Origin: Rhodospirillaceae bacterium
Lineage (GTDB): Bacteria > Pseudomonadota > Alphaproteobacteria > Rhodospirillales > Magnetovibrionaceae
Assembly: GCA_002732845.1 (NCBI GenBank)
Contig: NVSZ01000008.1
Span: 46,697 to 54,517 of the forward strand
Reading direction: 5' to 3'
Length of the DNA stretch: 7,821 bases
Below the pieces are notes generated by a model. That model did no database searches, had not been told where the DNA came from, and saw only the letters and a list, made by a program, of their open reading frames with translations. This document shows, piece by piece, positions 6,437 to 7,821 of this stretch. The position numbers were made by a program, and so were the translations under genes. Every line of letters starts with the position of its first letter. Within the stretch, counting starts at the first letter, position 1.

Positions 6437-7093
6437 TCAATGATCACTTACTTCGCCTTGGACAAAAGGCACAAAACGCACCCAGCCGAGGTCGCTGATT
6501 TCAGAGCCATTTTCCGTGCGCACCACTTTAACCAAGCGTTGATCGTGTTGGTCATCGCCCACCGGAACCACCATAATGCCGCCGATGCTCAATTGATCGA
6601 CCAGAACCGGGGGAATATCGATGGCTGCCGCCGTGACGATGATGCGATCAAACGGAGCCTGTTCAACCCAACCCTTGGACCCATCGCCAAATTTTGTCGT
6701 GATGTTGTGAAGGCGCAAGGTTGCAAAGCGTTTTTCAGCCTCGACCAGCAATCCCTTGTGGCGTTCGATGGTATACAAACGCCGACACAAGGGCGATAAA
6801 ACGGCGGCTTGATAGCCAGATCCCGTGCCAATTTCCAAGACTTTACACCGATCTGTCAGTTCCAAAGACTGGGTCATCAACGCCACCACATGGGGCTGGC
6901 TGATGGTTTGGTGATAACCAATGGGTAAGGCTAAATTTTCATAAGCGCTTTTTTGAAAGGTTTGCGGCACAAACAAATCGCGCGGCAAAGATTCCATGAC
7001 CTTCACGACTTTTTCGTCGGTGATGCCATTTTGAAGCAATTCCAAAACCAATTGCATGGCGCGGGGGTCACGCGTTTGGTCATCCCCACTCAT
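6437..7093 (-). CDS. pcm: Protein-L-isoaspartate O-methyltransferase
   Basis: Pcm uses S-adenosylmethionine to methylate isoaspartyl residues in aged proteins, starting their repair, in the cytosol. The 218-residue length is normal. Seen in order are the substrate-binding loop QTISQPHVVALM (62-73), SAM motif I VLEIGTGSGYQAAVLS (85-100), the acidic post-I strand RRLYTIERH (104-112) with Glu110, GDGSKGW (136-142), and FDRIIVTAAA (148-157). The C-terminal strands IGGIMVVPVG (170-179) are also typical. The ATG shares the ATGA with the surE stop, a 4-base overlap, and AAAAGG lies 9 bases upstream. The surE-pcm-nlpD order is the classic stationary-phase survival cluster also found in Gammaproteobacteria upstream of rpoS. 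Confidence 0.96.
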   Translation of the reverse strand: MSGDDQTRDPRAMQLVLELLQNGITDEKVVKVMESLPRDLFVPQTFQKSAYENLALPIGYHQTISQPHVVALMTQSLELTDRCKVLEIGTGSGYQAAVLSPLCRRLYTIERHKGLLVEAEKRFATLRLHNITTKFGDGSKGWVEQAPFDRIIVTAAAIDIPPVLVDQLSIGGIMVVPVGDDQHDQRLVKVVRTENGSEISDLGWVRFVPFVQGEVSDH

Positions 7094-7821
7094 GAAAGTG
7101 TGCCTTTTAAGGCTTTCAACATGGGGCCATGGGTGAGATCCAGACCCAACGGCGTAACCGATATGGCGTTACGATTTACGGCTTCTAGGTCCGTTCCGGG
7201 GCGTGATCGATCTTCGTCGCGCTGCGCGCCAATCCAATAATAGGTTTTGCCGCGCGGATCTTTGCCTTCTAACAATTCACAGCCAATTTTACGGCGGCCT
7301 TGGCGCGTGCTTTCGATGCCCGTGACTTCGGACGCCAAACAATCGGGGATATTGACGTTCAACAACACACCGCGCGGGAATTTAAGGCTGGAAATTTGGT
7401 TCATCACGTTGATGACCGACTCTTCGGCTTCTTTCCAATGGGATTTGGCCCCGTCCGGCGTGACCAAAGAAAAGGCCAAGGATGGAATGCCCAAAAGTGT
7501 ACCTTCCATAGCCGCCGCGACAGTTCCCGAATACGTGACGTCTTCGCCCAAGTTGCCACCGCGATTGATGCCCGACACAACGATGTCGGGGCGGCAATCT
7601 TTCATGACTTGTTGCACGCCCAGCAATACGGCATCGGTCGGCGTGCCATTGATGGCGTATTTGGTTTTGCCCAGCAGGTCACCGGCCTCGAACCCTTTCA
7701 GGCCGCGCCCGCGCAGCCGGTCCAGCAGACTGACACGAGGCAAGGCAAAGCGCAGGATCGCGGTGGGGGCCTGTACCTCCTGACCATAATCCCGACGCGA
7801 GACCAGCTTCAGATGATGGGT
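7090..7821 (-). CDS. surE: 5'/3'-nucleotidase SurE, 5' end cut and apparently chimeric
   Basis: SurE is a metal-dependent nucleotidase/exopolyphosphatase linked to stationary-phase survival. From about 7671 leftwards the protein is clearly SurE: TKYAINGTPTDAVLLG, then DIVVSGINRGGNLGEDVTY with the metal-binding Asn, SGTVAAAMEGTLLGIPSLAFS, ILxxNIP-type VLLNVNIPD, RGKTYYWIG and the C-terminal SVTPLGLDLTHG. The frame stays open to the right edge, but the first 50 visible residues (from THHLKLV to the Leu before GKTKY) do not look like SurE. The conserved VAP...SGxSxSLT segment with the metal-binding Ser, expected about 30 residues ahead of GTPTD, is absent, and base composition changes at the same point. 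The NDDG start of SurE is not visible. No start codon can be assigned. The stop overlaps the pcm start. Confidence 0.88.
   Translation of the reverse strand, partial: THHLKLVSRRDYGQEVQAPTAILRFALPRVSLLDRLRGRGLKGFEAGDLLGKTKYAINGTPTDAVLLGVQQVMKDCRPDIVVSGINRGGNLGEDVTYSGTVAAAMEGTLLGIPSLAFSLVTPDGAKSHWKEAEESVINVMNQISSLKFPRGVLLNVNIPDCLASEVTGIESTRQGRRKIGCELLEGKDPRGKTYYWIGAQRDEDRSRPGTDLEAVNRNAISVTPLGLDLTHGPMLKALKGTLS
7103..7108 (-). promoter_or_regulatory. Ribosome binding site of pcm inside surE
   Basis: AAAAGG on the minus strand ends 9 bases before the pcm ATG, inside the last codons of surE. It allows independent initiation in addition to coupling through the ATGA overlap. Confidence 0.5.
7675..7821 (-). 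other. High-GC segment not matching SurE, fused in frame to surE
   Basis: This terminal stretch has 65% GC (92 of 141 bases for 7681-7821), against 43-57% in three 60-base samples of the surE body. Its minus-strand translation in the surE frame has no stop. It uses mainly G/C-ending codons (many CTG, CGC, GCC) and contains APTAILRFALPRVSLLDRL. That suggests it is genuinely coding in some genome, but I do not recognise the protein. The plus strand has an open frame too. The breakpoint is probably between about 7671 and 7685. An assembly chimera at a contig edge is the simplest explanation; real recombination is possible. Confidence 0.6.

Noticed and set aside
6406..6447. GTG at 6447 as the start of the nlpD-like gene
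   Set aside because: The extra 14 residues (MIIDAGAYFRHNRL) precede and weaken an otherwise standard lipoprotein signal peptide beginning at the ATG at 6405.

Overview
The window looks like part of an alphaproteobacterial chromosome of roughly 50% GC. The main evidence is the gene set surE, pcm, an nlpD-type LysM/M23 lipoprotein, a DUF815 ATPase, yajC and secD, a housekeeping cluster that commonly travels together in Alphaproteobacteria. The YajC N-terminus (MLISPAYAQAAG) is also of the type seen in that class. No RNA gene, CRISPR array, insertion sequence or phage gene was recognised. Coding density is very high and the longest gap is about 130 bases.

Layout, left to right: secD (minus, its 3' end lies beyond the left edge) and yajC (minus) form the start of a Sec accessory operon. 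A 127-base divergent intergenic region follows, with a plausible yajC promoter. Next, on the plus strand, come a DUF815 AAA-type ATPase and a class I polyphosphate kinase 2 with a Lys/Ala/Pro-rich N-terminal tail. Converging on ppk2 with only 6 bases between stop codons is a minus-strand four-gene run: surE (right edge), pcm, the nlpD-like lipoprotein and an alanine dehydrogenase/transhydrogenase-superfamily enzyme. surE and pcm overlap in an ATGA, and the other genes are spaced 12 to 31 bases apart.

The genes fall into three themes. The first is protein export (SecD, YajC). The second is stationary-phase survival and repair (SurE nucleotidase, Pcm isoaspartyl repair, PPK2 polyphosphate/nucleotide metabolism). 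The third is cell-wall splitting (an NlpD-like degenerate LytM factor, probably an amidase activator). The dehydrogenase-like enzyme keeps the N-domain catalytic Arg/Lys/His of alanine dehydrogenase. It has a much enlarged middle region and a carboxyethylornithine-synthase-like nucleotide motif, so its substrate is unknown.

The most striking anomaly is at the right edge. The surE frame stays open to the last base, but beyond about position 7675 the encoded protein no longer resembles SurE and GC rises to about 65% (92 of 141 bases counted for 7681-7821). This looks like a chimeric join (assembly or real recombination) rather than a true SurE N-terminus. I see no convincing novel multi-gene system. 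The least conventional parts are the dehydrogenase-like gene, the tailed PPK2 and this surE junction.
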